DNA of 64,000 nucleotides. Origin: Pseudomonas sp. MWU13-2105. GTDB taxonomy: Bacteria; Pseudomonadota; Gammaproteobacteria; Pseudomonadales; Pseudomonadaceae. The stretch spans positions 305,993 through 369,992 of the forward strand of contig NZ_JALLIY010000006.1 of assembly GCF_023242315.1 (NCBI RefSeq), written 5' to 3'. Below are positions 1 to 9,174 of this stretch, one piece after another (the stretch's first letter is position 1; every line of letters begins with the position of its first letter). Below the pieces are notes generated by a model. It did not search any database. It had not been told where the DNA came from and saw only the letters and a program-made list of their open reading frames with translations. The position numbers and the translations under genes are program-made.

Positions 1-52
1 AAATAAGCCGGCTCCAGGGGCTCGCGGTGACTTCCCAGAAACAAACAGACAC

Positions 53-83
53 AAAAAAGCCCGGGATATGCCCGGGCTTTTTT
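53..83 (-). terminator. Rho-independent terminator of efp (bidirectional shape)
   Basis: A perfect GCCCGGG/CCCGGGC stem around a short ATAT-like loop is flanked by six A on one side and six T on the other. It lies 24 bp beyond the efp stop codon and would end efp transcription. Its symmetry means it could also stop transcripts coming from the left. Confidence 0.85.
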
Positions 84-106
84 GTACGTGTGGCGAAAAG
101 CAGTGC

Positions 107-676
107 TTATTTAGCACGGCCTTTGTAGGAACCGCCTTCACGGGTATCGATCTCGATCATGTCGCCGATTTCGATGAAGTCAGCTACCGACAGCTCGGTA
201 CCGTTCTTCAGCTTGGCAGGCTTCATCACCTTGCCGGAAGTGTCGCCGCGAGCGGAACCTTCGGTGTAGTCAACCTGACGCACGATGGTGGTCGGCAGTT
301 CTACGGAAACCAGGCGGTCTTCGAAGAACACGGCTTCACAGACGTCGGTCATGCCTTCTTCCACGAATGGCAGAACAGCCTCGATGTCTTCGGCGTTCAG
401 CTCGTACATGGTGTAGTCGGAGGTGTCCATGAACGTGTAGGAGTCGCCGCTGATGAAGGACAGGGTCGCTTCCTTGCGGTCGAGGATCACGTCGTCCAGT
501 TTGTCATCGGCGCTGTAGACGATCTCGGTCTTGTAACCGGTCAGCAGGTTCTTCAGCTTGGTCTTCATGATTGCGCTGTTACGACCGGACTTGGTGAATT
601 CAGCTTTCTGAACCAGCCAAGGATCGTTTTCGAGACGGATCACGGTCCCGGGTTTCAGTTCTTTACCAGTTTTCAT
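107..676 (-). CDS. efp: Elongation factor P
   Basis: This is a 189-residue protein of standard EF-P length with three beta-barrel domains (KOW-like N-terminus, central OB, C-terminal OB). It binds ribosomes stalled at polyproline and promotes peptide bond formation. The loop tip at residues 29-34 reads KSGRNS, so residue 32 is arginine. That is the hallmark of EF-P modified by rhamnosylation rather than lysylation, and the modifying enzyme EarP is encoded directly upstream on the same strand, 48 bp away. The start has only a weak Shine-Dalgarno (GGA about 9 nt upstream). A terminator follows at 53-83. Confidence 0.97.
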   Translation of the reverse strand: MKTGKELKPGTVIRLENDPWLVQKAEFTKSGRNSAIMKTKLKNLLTGYKTEIVYSADDKLDDVILDRKEATLSFISGDSYTFMDTSDYTMYELNAEDIEAVLPFVEEGMTDVCEAVFFEDRLVSVELPTTIVRQVDYTEGSARGDTSGKVMKPAKLKNGTELSVADFIEIGDMIEIDTREGGSYKGRAK

Positions 677-724
677 TGCGAATATCCGAATTTGGATGGG
701 ATGTACATAAATCTAGGCCGCATA

Positions 725-1858
725 TCATATCCAATTTAGGTAAAGCTTCACCAGCGCCGTGGCAAGATCGGTCCGCGAACCCTGTTCCAGACACCAGCGC
801 TCGGCGTGCTCGGCCAGCTCCCGCTCGTTCTCCAGCAGCGTTTTCCAGGCCGACGCCATGTCGCCCACCGTATTCCAGGCCCGCCACCAGCCCTCGAACG
901 CCGCCTTGGCCTGTGCTGACAAGCCCTGGGTGTACAGCCCGAGAAAGGCCTCCAGCTTGTCCAGGTGAACGTCATCCTCCTGGCGATAGATGTGCCAGAG
1001 CAACGGCCGCCCGGCCCATTGCGCACGGACGAAGGAGTCCTCGCCGCGCACCGCGTTGAAGTCGCAGCTCCACAGCAGCAGGTCGTAATCCTCCTGGGGG
1101 ACGAACGGCAACACCTGCACCGTCAGGCGGCCACGCACTGCACGGGCGCCGGCCAGCAGCTCCTCGGTCCCCAGCCAGCGCTGCACATCGGCCAGGACGC
1201 GCCCCACCGGCACCAGCAACTGCGTCGGCCGGGCATCGGCCGCCAGGACATCGAGCCAGCCGGCCAGCCCGGGGTTCTCGTAGGCGAACAGCGAGATAAG
1301 TCGTGCACCATCCGTCGGTTCGACGCCGAGTCCGCGCAGGAAATCGCCTCGCGCCCGCGGATCCTCGACAAAGGCCCGGCGCCGCTCCAGCAGCCCGGCT
1401 TCACGCAGCAGGCCACCGGTTCCGGCTTGGAAACCGGGAAAAAAGAAGAACTTCTGCACCTGCTTGAATTTGACCGACGGCAACCCGTGGCAGCCGACAA
1501 TCCAGTCCTCGGCGCTCAGGTAGTCGAGATTGAGCCATAACGGCGCCTTGTCTCGGGCCGCCATGGCTTCCATGTACTCATGGGGCAAGGCGCAGGCAAA
1601 GGCGCCGATCACCACATCGGCCGCCGGCACCGGCGACCAGGGCGTCGACCAACGGCAGACCTCGACCCCACGCTGTGACTGCCGCTCGCGACCGACATCG
1701 ATCGCCGAGCACAGATGCTCGAAGGCCCGCAGATCATCGACCCACAGCCGCACCGCACAGTCATGTTCGGCGGCCAACTGTCGGGCCAGGCGCCAGGTCA
1801 CGCCGATATCGCCGAAGTTATCCACAACCGTACAAAAAATATCCCAGGTTGCCTTCAT
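725..1858 (-). CDS. earP: EF-P arginine-32 rhamnosyltransferase EarP
   Basis: This 377-residue protein matches the EarP (former DUF2331) family, an inverting GT-B glycosyltransferase that moves rhamnose from dTDP-L-rhamnose to Arg32 of EF-P. The N-terminal motif VVDNFGDIGVTWRLARQL carries the two aspartates (D13, D17) known to matter in EarP. The C-terminal half holds the RGEDSFVRAQWAGRPLLWHIY signature that binds the nucleotide sugar. It lies upstream of efp on the same strand, the usual Pseudomonas order, so enzyme and substrate are probably co-transcribed. No signal peptide is present, so the protein is cytoplasmic. Confidence 0.96.
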   Translation of the reverse strand: MKATWDIFCTVVDNFGDIGVTWRLARQLAAEHDCAVRLWVDDLRAFEHLCSAIDVGRERQSQRGVEVCRWSTPWSPVPAADVVIGAFACALPHEYMEAMAARDKAPLWLNLDYLSAEDWIVGCHGLPSVKFKQVQKFFFFPGFQAGTGGLLREAGLLERRRAFVEDPRARGDFLRGLGVEPTDGARLISLFAYENPGLAGWLDVLAADARPTQLLVPVGRVLADVQRWLGTEELLAGARAVRGRLTVQVLPFVPQEDYDLLLWSCDFNAVRGEDSFVRAQWAGRPLLWHIYRQEDDVHLDKLEAFLGLYTQGLSAQAKAAFEGWWRAWNTVGDMASAWKTLLENERELAEHAERWCLEQGSRTDLATALVKLYLNWI

Positions 1859-1983
1859 TCCCGGCTCCGCTTGGCAAAAGCGCCGATTGTCCGCATAAAT
1901 CCGTGCGCGCAGAAGAGCCGATGTCGATTAATCTTCATGCGACAATGCCACTTTGCTCCGAATCGCCCTGCCAGGAGGTCACC

Positions 1984-2403
1984 ATGCCTTACCGCCGACA
2001 AGCGCGTCGCTCCATTTATATCACCCTCAACCCACTGCAATTGACCGCCAGTATCGCCCTGGGCATCTGGCTCGGGGTCATGGCCCTGGCCCTGACGGCC
2101 TGGCTGCTGGCACGGATCTTTGTCCCGCAGCCCCTGGCGCCGCTGGCCGAGGCCGCCCGCCAACTGGGCAAGCCGGCTCCGGCCGTCAGCAGCACCACCG
2201 CGCCACAAAGCGGTGGCGATTCGACGCAGATGTTCGAGCAGTACAAACAGAACCTCTACAAAAACGAAGAACAGCAGCGCCTGGAACAGGCCCGCGGCAG
2301 CTACCGCAACCTGTCCAACCCCAAGTGCCAGTTCTGGCTGCAACAGGACCAGACCGCGCCCACGGACAAGAGCCGCGCCAACGTGCTGCAGTTCTGCAAT
2401 TGA
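1984..2403 (+). CDS. Hypothetical membrane-anchored protein
   Basis: The product has 139 residues. I chose the ATG at 1984 because AGGAGG lies 6 nt upstream; the frame is open further upstream but has no ribosome site there. Visible features are a basic N-terminus (residues 1-15), one hydrophobic helix (about 20-47), a Pro/Ala/Ser-rich linker, and a charged C-terminal half rich in Gln and Glu with the motif NPKCQFWLQQD and a final FCN. Two cysteines near the end may pair. The topology suggests a single-pass protein with a periplasmic tail. Its stop overlaps the possible TTG start of the next gene, so the two are likely coupled. Function is unknown. Confidence 0.75.
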   Translation: MPYRRQARRSIYITLNPLQLTASIALGIWLGVMALALTAWLLARIFVPQPLAPLAEAARQLGKPAPAVSSTTAPQSGGDSTQMFEQYKQNLYKNEEQQRLEQARGSYRNLSNPKCQFWLQQDQTAPTDKSRANVLQFCN

Positions 2404-2417
2404 GCGATATCAGCGTG

Positions 2418-2900
2418 ATGGGCAAGCACGCCGTACATCAACGGCTCCTGGAACTGCTGGAGATCGATCTCGACGTCCTGCAGCGCGCGGCACAAACCGC
2501 CTACGAAACCGCGACCGACGAGGAAAACGTCGCCGAGAACAAATACGACACCCTGGGCCTGGAGGCCTCGTACCTGGCCACCGGCCAGGCCCGGCGCATG
2601 GAGGAGATCCGCCAGGCCCTCAAGCGCTGCCGGGAACTGGTCCTGCGTCCTTATGACGAGCAGGCCGGCATCCAGTTGGGCGCCCTGCTGGCACTCGAGG
2701 CCGGGAATGGCAGCGAACAATGGCTGTTCCTGGCGCCCGATGCCGCCGGGCTCAAGGTCGAGGCAGCCGGCCGGTTGATCAGCGTGATCAGCCCGCGCTC
2801 GCCCCTGGGCGGGGCCCTGCTGGGCAAGCAGGACGGTGACGAGCTGACGATCCAGGTCAGCGGCGTGACCCAGCGCTACAGCATCATCCGGGTCGAGTGA
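2418..2900 (+). CDS. GreA/GreB-family protein
   Basis: About 160 residues. The N-terminal half is a predicted coiled coil (roughly residues 1-80, with heptads such as HQRLLELLEIDLDVLQRAAQ), and the C-terminal half (about 90-158) resembles the FKBP-like Gre domain with SPLGGALLGKQDGDEL, the usual Gre signature. Gre factors enter the RNA polymerase secondary channel and aid transcript cleavage; some relatives (Rnk, DksA-like) bind without cleaving. The acidic pair at the coiled-coil tip cannot be assigned with certainty. An alternative TTG start at 2400 overlaps the upstream stop. No strong ribosome site marks either start. Confidence 0.8.
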   Translation: MGKHAVHQRLLELLEIDLDVLQRAAQTAYETATDEENVAENKYDTLGLEASYLATGQARRMEEIRQALKRCRELVLRPYDEQAGIQLGALLALEAGNGSEQWLFLAPDAAGLKVEAAGRLISVISPRSPLGGALLGKQDGDELTIQVSGVTQRYSIIRVE

Positions 2901-2908
2901 GCCCGCGC

Positions 2909-3163
2909 CTACTTGGCCGCCGCCATCAAGCGATTGACCTCACTGCGCACCATGCTGGTGTATTCCGGCGGCGACAGGGTGTCGAGTTCCGCGCGCACCC
3001 ACTCCGCCCACTTGCCCTTGCGCTTGGCGCGCTCGCCGAACAGGCGCGCGGCCTCGCCCTTGGCCTTGCCCAGGTTGCTCTGCCAGAGGTCGAACAGCCG
3101 GGACTTCTCGTCCTCGAGGGCGGCACGCTCGGCCAGGGGCTTGTTAGCCAGATTGAAGCTCAT
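2909..3163 (-). CDS. Conserved hypothetical protein, 84 residues
   Basis: The ATG at 3163 is preferred over one ten codons upstream because GCAGGA precedes it at good spacing. The protein is small, highly charged and apparently all-helical, with no signal peptide or membrane segment. A basic patch (ERAKRKGKWAEW, about residues 44-55) is followed by TLSPPEYTSMVRSEVNRLM. It is convergent with the Gre-like gene, with 8 bp between stops. I do not recognise a family with a known role. Confidence 0.7.
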   Translation of the reverse strand: MSFNLANKPLAERAALEDEKSRLFDLWQSNLGKAKGEAARLFGERAKRKGKWAEWVRAELDTLSPPEYTSMVRSEVNRLMAAAK

Positions 3164-3329
3164 TGGAAAATCCTGCGGTGTAAATAGAGGCATATCTTAC
3201 ACCGCCAGTGGAAATATCCTGCCGAGGATTTTGGCCCGCCCCTGGACCATGGCTGAAAAACTTGCAACTTTCACTGGCACAATCGACTCAGATTATTCAT
3301 CCCGTCATTCACCTGAAAGGAAGATCACC

Positions 3330-3650
3330 ATGGCCCGTAAATCCGCCGTACAAGTCGCCGAGGACCAGATCAAGGACCAGGCCTTCAGCGAACTGCAAGC
3401 ACTGATCCAGGACTCGGAAAAGCTGCTTGAGGAAAGCGCCTCGCTGGTGGGCGAGGAAAGCGCGAGCCTGCGCGCCCAGGTCCGCCAGAAGCTCAAGCAG
3501 GCACTGAACTCCGTGGCCCATGTGCGTGAAAGCACCCAGCCGGTGGTCGAGGCGACCGAAACCTATATCGGCGGGCACCCCTGGCAGACCGTGGCGATTT
3601 CCGCCGGTTTCGGCCTGGTGGTCGGCCTGCTGCTGGGCCGTCGCCACTGA
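3330..3650 (+). CDS. DUF883 (ElaB/YqjD-like) membrane-anchored ribosome-binding protein
   Basis: This 106-residue protein has a long charged helix (about 5-75) followed by the conserved IGGHPWQTVAISAGFGLVVGLLLGRRH tail, which contains a C-terminal membrane segment and an arginine cap typical of DUF883. E. coli relatives YqjD, ElaB and YgaM attach to the inner membrane by this tail and bind ribosomes in stationary phase. The start has AAGGAAG at proper spacing. The gene is preceded by 166 bp, enough for its own promoter. Confidence 0.9.
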   Translation: MARKSAVQVAEDQIKDQAFSELQALIQDSEKLLEESASLVGEESASLRAQVRQKLKQALNSVAHVRESTQPVVEATETYIGGHPWQTVAISAGFGLVVGLLLGRRH

Positions 3651-3668
3651 TCGACCGCCGTTCGAACG

Positions 3669-3693
3669 GTCCCTTGTCGCAGCGACAAGGGAC
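3669..3693. other. 12-bp perfect inverted repeat before the first toxin gene
   Basis: GTCCCTTGTCGC pairs with its exact reverse complement around a single A. It follows the DUF883 gene by 18 bp. No T-run follows on either strand, so a Rho-independent terminator is unlikely; a Rho-associated structure or a binding site is possible. Confidence 0.5.
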
Positions 3694-3708
3694 ACCCTTC
3701 CCGAAGCT

Positions 3709-3815
3709 CTATCTACCACCCCAGTCCCGCGCCACTCGATAGCGTTTTTGCCATTCCCCGCGAAGCCTGGCCCGCCAGCGCCCAGCGGTTCGTCAGTACG
3801 CACGAAGGCAAAACC
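3709..3815 (+). promoter_or_regulatory. Putative promoter/leader of the first large toxin-like gene
   Basis: This leader has CTATCTAC at 3709 and TAGCGTTT at 3740, 31 bp apart, then a ribosome site GAAGG 7 nt before the ATG. The same two blocks with nearly the same spacing (32 bp) stand before the second paralog at 9077 and 9109. Conservation of noncoding sequence between divergent paralogs points to a functional control region. No clear sigma-70 hexamer pair is visible. Confidence 0.45.
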
Positions 3816-6800
3816 ATGACCCTCGATTCATTTCCCTACGAGTTCTCCGAAGCCCTGGAACAGCGCGACGCGCCCAATGCACGGGAAAAAGCCCTGAAGA
3901 TCACCCAGGCCGATCGCATCTGGTTGAGAAACGTCCTGCTCCCCAACCAGACCGCCCGCCAGGCGCTCAACGACCCGATGCTTGTCGAAAAAATCATCCT
4001 CTGCCCATACGGGGTGGCGCTCGTGGATCTGGCGGGGGCCTTCCTGATGAGTCCGCGCACGCAGGACTGCTCGTATCTCTACAGTCCGAGCCGGGGCCTG
4101 GAACATTTCGAAACACGAACCGGAGCCATCGACGCCGTGCTCGACCGCCTGGCCAGCGAGGCACAGCGCGACGAGTTGCTGCGCTTCGTCGCGCTCGATA
4201 TCAAGATCAACCTCAAGTTCGACGCTGACCTCAAGCTCAAGACCGAACCTATCGAGGGCGCGGTGTTCCTCGACCGGCGCCGCTCGATCGACTTCCATGA
4301 AAAACACAACCTGCAGGCTTTGAACGAGGAATTGCTCAAGTTGCCCGGCCTGGCCGCGCTGCTCGACAAAATGCTCAGCGATGAACTGGGGCGTCGCTTT
4401 GCCAACGTCAACCTGGCAACCGTCAAAATGCTCAGCCATGCCAACGCCAGCCGAGACCACAGGGCTGACGCCGGCGAACCGAAACGCCCGCCCGCCGCGC
4501 CTCACTCGTTGAGCGAGGCGATACTGGCGCACTATCGCGCCGGGGCCTGGCCCGCCGACCAGCGCCGCGTCTTCGTCGCCCCCGACTACAACGCGGTGTC
4601 GGCGGATATCGAGCATTGGGAAAATGCCATCACGAAAATCTCCGGCAGCCTGAAGACACGCTTGCAAAGCGAGCTGGAAAGCTACTGGAACGGCAAGATG
4701 GGCAACGGCTACTCACGCCGGTGTTTTTTTGCCGAGGTCATGGGCACCTGCTGGCGCACCGAACTGTTCAAGCAATTGCAATGGGACAGCATCGGTCCCA
4801 GGACCCACTACTGGCTGGCCGCTCTCTATCCCTACCGGTCAACACGGCTGCAGCGAACCCACATCAAGAGCCTGGGCTACACCACCAGCAAGCCCTCCCA
4901 GGCCGCCCTCGCCAATGCGTTCCTGGTCAGCGACCGATCCGTCACCGGCTCACTGTTTGTCTACAACTGCGGCCAACTGCTCGAACTCAATGGCCTGGAC
5001 GCCCTGAACCACTATCTCCTGCAGGAGTTGCACGCTGTCGAACGCCGTGACGAACTGGCAGAAACACTGTCGCTGAGCGAACTCACCGATCTGCGGCAGT
5101 TCCCCGCGCAGACCACACAACTGGGGCCCCTCACCCAGCCAGTCTTCGCAAACCGGCTGGAGGCGATCATCGCCAAGCAACTGGAAAACATCGATTACGT
5201 ACTGACCCGCCACAGCCGGAGCAAAGGGCAACTGAATCTCGCGGCGGCGCTGGAGGTTGCCCTGGACGTACGTCAGATGATCAACAGCAAACTGCAGTCG
5301 ATCAATTCCCGCGGAGACTGGAGTATCCGCCTCGACCTGTCGACGGACGATCAGCCCCGGCCATCGCCCCTTCCCGGATCACTGGGCAGCGCACGAGCCC
5401 ACGCCAAAGAGCAGTGGCGCGAGCTCGAGATACTGAAAACCCGGCTCAACACCGAACTGACCGGACGTCCCGGTCTCATGGCATTCGCGCAAAGCGCGCT
5501 GCGGCATGAGTTGATCAAGATGAAGCGAGCCGAACTGGAGCCGTCGACGGTTTACATCAACCAGTTCGAAAGCGACTGGACCGAGCAGCAGGCCCCCCAG
5601 CCCATCACCTCGATCTCCCTGGTCGAATATTTTCTGGAGCGCTCGGTCGGCTTGGCCCCGCCACTGGCGCAAGCCCCGGACAGCGGACTGTTCGGCCACG
5701 GCCAGGACGGCAGTTGGTCAAGGATCGCCAACCTGGACAGTGCCACCGCCAATCAACTCGTCGAGGCCGCGCAACTGGGCTTCCAGCCACGCTTTCTGCA
5801 CGAGCAGCGCTCGATCTATACAACAATCAGCGCACTGATCAGCGAAGCCCTGGAAAAGGGACTGCGTTACGAAGCACAGCAACGGGTGCTCGCCGGCACC
5901 CTGGAGGACAGCGCCCGGGAACTGCTCGAAAGTCTCCTCGACAGCCCTGACAGCCCAGGGCGCAAAGGCTTGCGGGGCTTCATTGCGGATGCCTTCGGCC
6001 TCACGCTGATAATCGATGAGCAATCGCTGGCGCACAAGTTGTTCAATTGCTTTCTGATCACCGAGCGGGGTGGGCTGGATCCGCTCAATTCGGGAAGCGC
6101 ACTGGTGTGGACACCGGCCACCGGACTCGAAGCATTCGAGTCACTGCACAGCGCCGAGAGCGAACTCAATCGACGCCTGCAGACCCCGGACCAACGCTCT
6201 TGGCTGTTGGAAAACCTGGCCGCGGACCGTCCCCTCGCACTGCGCTCGACGAGCAGCCCGCACCACGGCATGAGGATCGGCTTCGAGCGCATCAGGAACA
6301 ACTTCCTCAGCGACCGCGTCCACTCCGTGGTCGACAAGGCACTGGGCGATATTGCCCTGGCCAGCACGTCACCGCTGCCGGCCGCCAGCCTGCAACATCA
6401 GCTTGAATCCTGCCTGCGCCAGCACGCCTCGGTGGCGCCCCTGGAAAAGGCCATGGAAGCCGCGCAGAACAGCGCTTTCAGTGCAGCACTGCCGGCCTGG
6501 CTGGCAAGTGCCGACAGCGAGGCACAACTGGCCCTGGGCACCCTGCTGGACCAGTATCGGCAGCGTATCGACGAGCCCCTGGACTATCATCACGGCATCC
6601 CCTGCATAGGGCACTTTGCCTGGACAAAAATCCACGGTCTGCTGATCCGCGACTTTCCCTCGCTGCGCTTGAACCGGGACGCCGTGCAGCTGTCGGTACT
6701 GACCCCGGACGCAAAGAACGCCAGACTGCTGGCGCTGAGCGACTACGCGCTGCTGCATCGCGACGAAATCGACAACGCCGCGATCACCCTCTCGCAGACC

Positions 6801-9011
6801 AGCGCCCTCCCGGAGGACTTGACGGTCACGCACTTGAACAGCCTGATCAAGGAGGCGGACATCGGCACGCATTACGCGGCGCTGCTGGACTCGCATCTGT
6901 CCCACGGTGAGAGCCGGGTCCCCGAGCGTCAAGCGCTGTTCAACCCGCACCTGATCTGGCAAAGCCTTGAACATGCGCTACGCCAGTACTTGCGCAAATC
7001 ATTGTCGGCCCAGGCCCACGGCTTTATCAAACATGTGCTGGGCATGCCCGACGGTGTCGCCCGTACCTTGTTCGCGGGCAGCAAGATTGTCGTGCGTCCA
7101 CTGGAACTGCTGCGCCGGGCCCAAAAGGTCGCGGACACGGCCCTGGGTCTGTACCTGATCGGACGACCCGATACCCAGGGCCCCCTCGTGCTCTACAGCC
7201 CGTACGACGAGCACGCCGCCTTCCGGGAGTACCCCAACGAACCGACCTTCATCAACGAACTCGGCCGTCCCGGGGCCTTGCAGCAGCTGGTGCTCGACAG
7301 GATTTCCAGTAGCGTGCGCCAGTACTACACCGAACAGCTATTCAGCCTCCAGGCCGTCAGCGTCACCTGGAACATTATCAAGGGCAATTTCCTGCACCGA
7401 CTGTACAACGACATGACTGCCCTGCTGAAAACACAGCTGGGGTTGCAGCACATCAAGGGGCAACACACGGCATGGGGCACAGTGGTCGCCATGCTCGGCA
7501 ACCCACTCCACCAGGGCGCCCGATTCATGCTCGGCCGCTTGCGCATACCCTGGCTGATCTGGCAAACCCTGCCGCAGTTCAAGGACGCCGCGGACAATGC
7601 CTGGCAGGGTCACTGGCACCTGGCGATGGAGGAATTCATCGGCGCCCTGACGCAAGTGGCGCTGTCACGAAAAGCTCCGCTCTCAAGCGCCCTCGACGGC
7701 CGCCTGAAGCCAACCGAGACACCCGGCAAGAAGCCAACCGAACCGCCAGGAGCTCCGCCAACCCCGCTCACAGCGCCCTTCCCAGCACAGCCCGATTGGG
7801 GCGACATGGCTCTGACCCAGGAACAGCAAAGCCGTTTGCTGAGCCATGAAGTCCATGACATCGCCTTGAACGATCTGGAGCATGATCCGTCTCTGCAGAT
7901 CTACACCGACTCGGCCAGCCAGCAGCACTACGCCTGCGTGCGCGGACGAGTGTTCCGGGTCCAGGCCGAGGATGGACGCTGGCGGATCGTCGGCGATCAG
8001 GAAAACGGACCGTGGCTCAGGAAGGACGCGCAAAACCTGTGGGACATGGACCTCAAAGGCCGCTTGCTCGGTGGCGGGCCTATCAATCGGCTGGTCAATC
8101 GCATCAGCGCCCGACAGACCGTGCGCACCGAAGTGAAGGTACAGGCCGTGGGCATGCAGGCAATCACGCAGCTCTATCCGGACAAGGCCCGGCAGCTAAG
8201 GCAGGCCCACGCCCTGGCCGTCACCTATCTGGAAAACGCCCGGCAACGCTTGAAGTCGCTTGCGGCCAATACCCGGCTGGACAAACAGCGACATCTTTAC
8301 CTCAAGGAATTCCTCGGGCTGAGAAGCATCAGCCAGAGCCTGAAGCAGAGAATCGCCGGCATGCTGGATAAATTGCTCATGGAGCTGCTGTCACCCGCCC
8401 GCTCCCCCTACCTCTCGAAGCTCTATGTCGTCGGGGCGGCCAGGCAACCGGAACGGTTGTGCGCGGCTTTCGTGGTGCTCTGCGACCGGGCCCAGAAGAT
8501 CTATCTGAATGAACTGTTTTTCGAGCCCGGCCTGCAAGACTATGAACCCATCAGGCCGAGAACCTTCAACACCGTGCTGCATAACATGGCCTGTATTCTG
8601 ATCCATGAGTTCAGCCACGTCGTCTTCGATACCGTCGATATCGCCTACCTGGACGCCTTCCGCCCCTTCTACGATCTGATCGACAACTCCACCACACCAG
8701 GGCGTGAACGCCAAATGGGCTTGAAAGAGCTTCAGGAAACGGCACTGTCACAGCACACGCCCAGCAGGGAGTTGTTCAAGGTTCTGGACGAGGTCAACGG
8801 TACCTGGGAAGACATCAACGGCGAACCGTACCGACGGGTGCTGAAACTGACCAGGACCACCAACCTCGACGATGCGCGCTGGGAATTCCTCTACGACGAC
8901 GCCCGAAGAATCGATGTCATTCTGGCCAACGCCGATTCCCTGGCCCTGCTCTTCAGCTACCTGGGACGGCCCCTGGAGTTCTATCCGATTTTCAGCGGTC
9001 CGCCGGCCTGA
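3816..9011 (+). CDS. Very large dermonecrotic-toxin-like protein with C-terminal HExxH region
   Basis: A 1731-residue protein without a signal peptide. Four related modules recur at about residues 71-127, 366-425, 741-805 and 1108-1168, each of the form hydrophobic-FL(V/I)S...LY(S/T)P...F..........L..R(D/E)xL. This resembles the TcdA/TcdB-like or dermonecrotic-toxin-like domain (DUF6543) common in Pseudomonas; the family assignment is from memory of motifs. A Pro-rich linker (about 1286-1316) follows a stretch with hydrophobic segments. The final ~300 residues contain IHEFSHVVFD, an HExxH zinc-binding motif with H1597 and H1601. A peptidase activity is inferred, not shown. A near-complete paralog follows. 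A contact-dependent or injected effector is plausible, but no dedicated secretion genes are adjacent. Confidence 0.75.
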   Translation: MTLDSFPYEFSEALEQRDAPNAREKALKITQADRIWLRNVLLPNQTARQALNDPMLVEKIILCPYGVALVDLAGAFLMSPRTQDCSYLYSPSRGLEHFETRTGAIDAVLDRLASEAQRDELLRFVALDIKINLKFDADLKLKTEPIEGAVFLDRRRSIDFHEKHNLQALNEELLKLPGLAALLDKMLSDELGRRFANVNLATVKMLSHANASRDHRADAGEPKRPPAAPHSLSEAILAHYRAGAWPADQRRVFVAPDYNAVSADIEHWENAITKISGSLKTRLQSELESYWNGKMGNGYSRRCFFAEVMGTCWRTELFKQLQWDSIGPRTHYWLAALYPYRSTRLQRTHIKSLGYTTSKPSQAALANAFLVSDRSVTGSLFVYNCGQLLELNGLDALNHYLLQELHAVERRDELAETLSLSELTDLRQFPAQTTQLGPLTQPVFANRLEAIIAKQLENIDYVLTRHSRSKGQLNLAAALEVALDVRQMINSKLQSINSRGDWSIRLDLSTDDQPRPSPLPGSLGSARAHAKEQWRELEILKTRLNTELTGRPGLMAFAQSALRHELIKMKRAELEPSTVYINQFESDWTEQQAPQPITSISLVEYFLERSVGLAPPLAQAPDSGLFGHGQDGSWSRIANLDSATANQLVEAAQLGFQPRFLHEQRSIYTTISALISEALEKGLRYEAQQRVLAGTLEDSARELLESLLDSPDSPGRKGLRGFIADAFGLTLIIDEQSLAHKLFNCFLITERGGLDPLNSGSALVWTPATGLEAFESLHSAESELNRRLQTPDQRSWLLENLAADRPLALRSTSSPHHGMRIGFERIRNNFLSDRVHSVVDKALGDIALASTSPLPAASLQHQLESCLRQHASVAPLEKAMEAAQNSAFSAALPAWLASADSEAQLALGTLLDQYRQRIDEPLDYHHGIPCIGHFAWTKIHGLLIRDFPSLRLNRDAVQLSVLTPDAKNARLLALSDYALLHRDEIDNAAITLSQTSALPEDLTVTHLNSLIKEADIGTHYAALLDSHLSHGESRVPERQALFNPHLIWQSLEHALRQYLRKSLSAQAHGFIKHVLGMPDGVARTLFAGSKIVVRPLELLRRAQKVADTALGLYLIGRPDTQGPLVLYSPYDEHAAFREYPNEPTFINELGRPGALQQLVLDRISSSVRQYYTEQLFSLQAVSVTWNIIKGNFLHRLYNDMTALLKTQLGLQHIKGQHTAWGTVVAMLGNPLHQGARFMLGRLRIPWLIWQTLPQFKDAADNAWQGHWHLAMEEFIGALTQVALSRKAPLSSALDGRLKPTETPGKKPTEPPGAPPTPLTAPFPAQPDWGDMALTQEQQSRLLSHEVHDIALNDLEHDPSLQIYTDSASQQHYACVRGRVFRVQAEDGRWRIVGDQENGPWLRKDAQNLWDMDLKGRLLGGGPINRLVNRISARQTVRTEVKVQAVGMQAITQLYPDKARQLRQAHALAVTYLENARQRLKSLAANTRLDKQRHLYLKEFLGLRSISQSLKQRIAGMLDKLLMELLSPARSPYLSKLYVVGAARQPERLCAAFVVLCDRAQKIYLNELFFEPGLQDYEPIRPRTFNTVLHNMACILIHEFSHVVFDTVDIAYLDAFRPFYDLIDNSTTPGRERQMGLKELQETALSQHTPSRELFKVLDEVNGTWEDINGEPYRRVLKLTRTTNLDDARWEFLYDDARRIDVILANADSLALLFSYLGRPLEFYPIFSGPPA

Positions 9012-9053
9012 CCCCGATCCCCAGATCCAAACACCGCGCCCCTGTCACTCAGG

Positions 9054-9174
9054 CTGGAGCCCCACAGGCTCCAGCACTATCTAACGCAACCCGTCGAGTC
9101 CACCCCTGTAGCGTTTCTGTCCTTCACGAGCCCGGCAAAATCGCCCCTCGGCACCACGAACGAAGGCACAGAAC
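9054..9174 (+). promoter_or_regulatory. Hairpin and putative promoter/leader of the second toxin-like gene
   Basis: CTGGAGCC and GGCTCCAG (9054-9061, 9067-9074) form a perfect 8-bp stem without a T-run. CTATCTAA at 9077 and TAGCGTTT at 9109 follow, matching the leader of the upstream paralog. A GAAGG ribosome site (ACGAACGAAGGCAC) precedes the ATG at 9175. The second gene therefore probably has its own transcription start as well as any read-through. Confidence 0.45.

Noticed and set aside
3669..3693. Hairpin as a Rho-independent terminator for the DUF883 gene
   Set aside because: The stem is excellent but no T-run follows on either strand.
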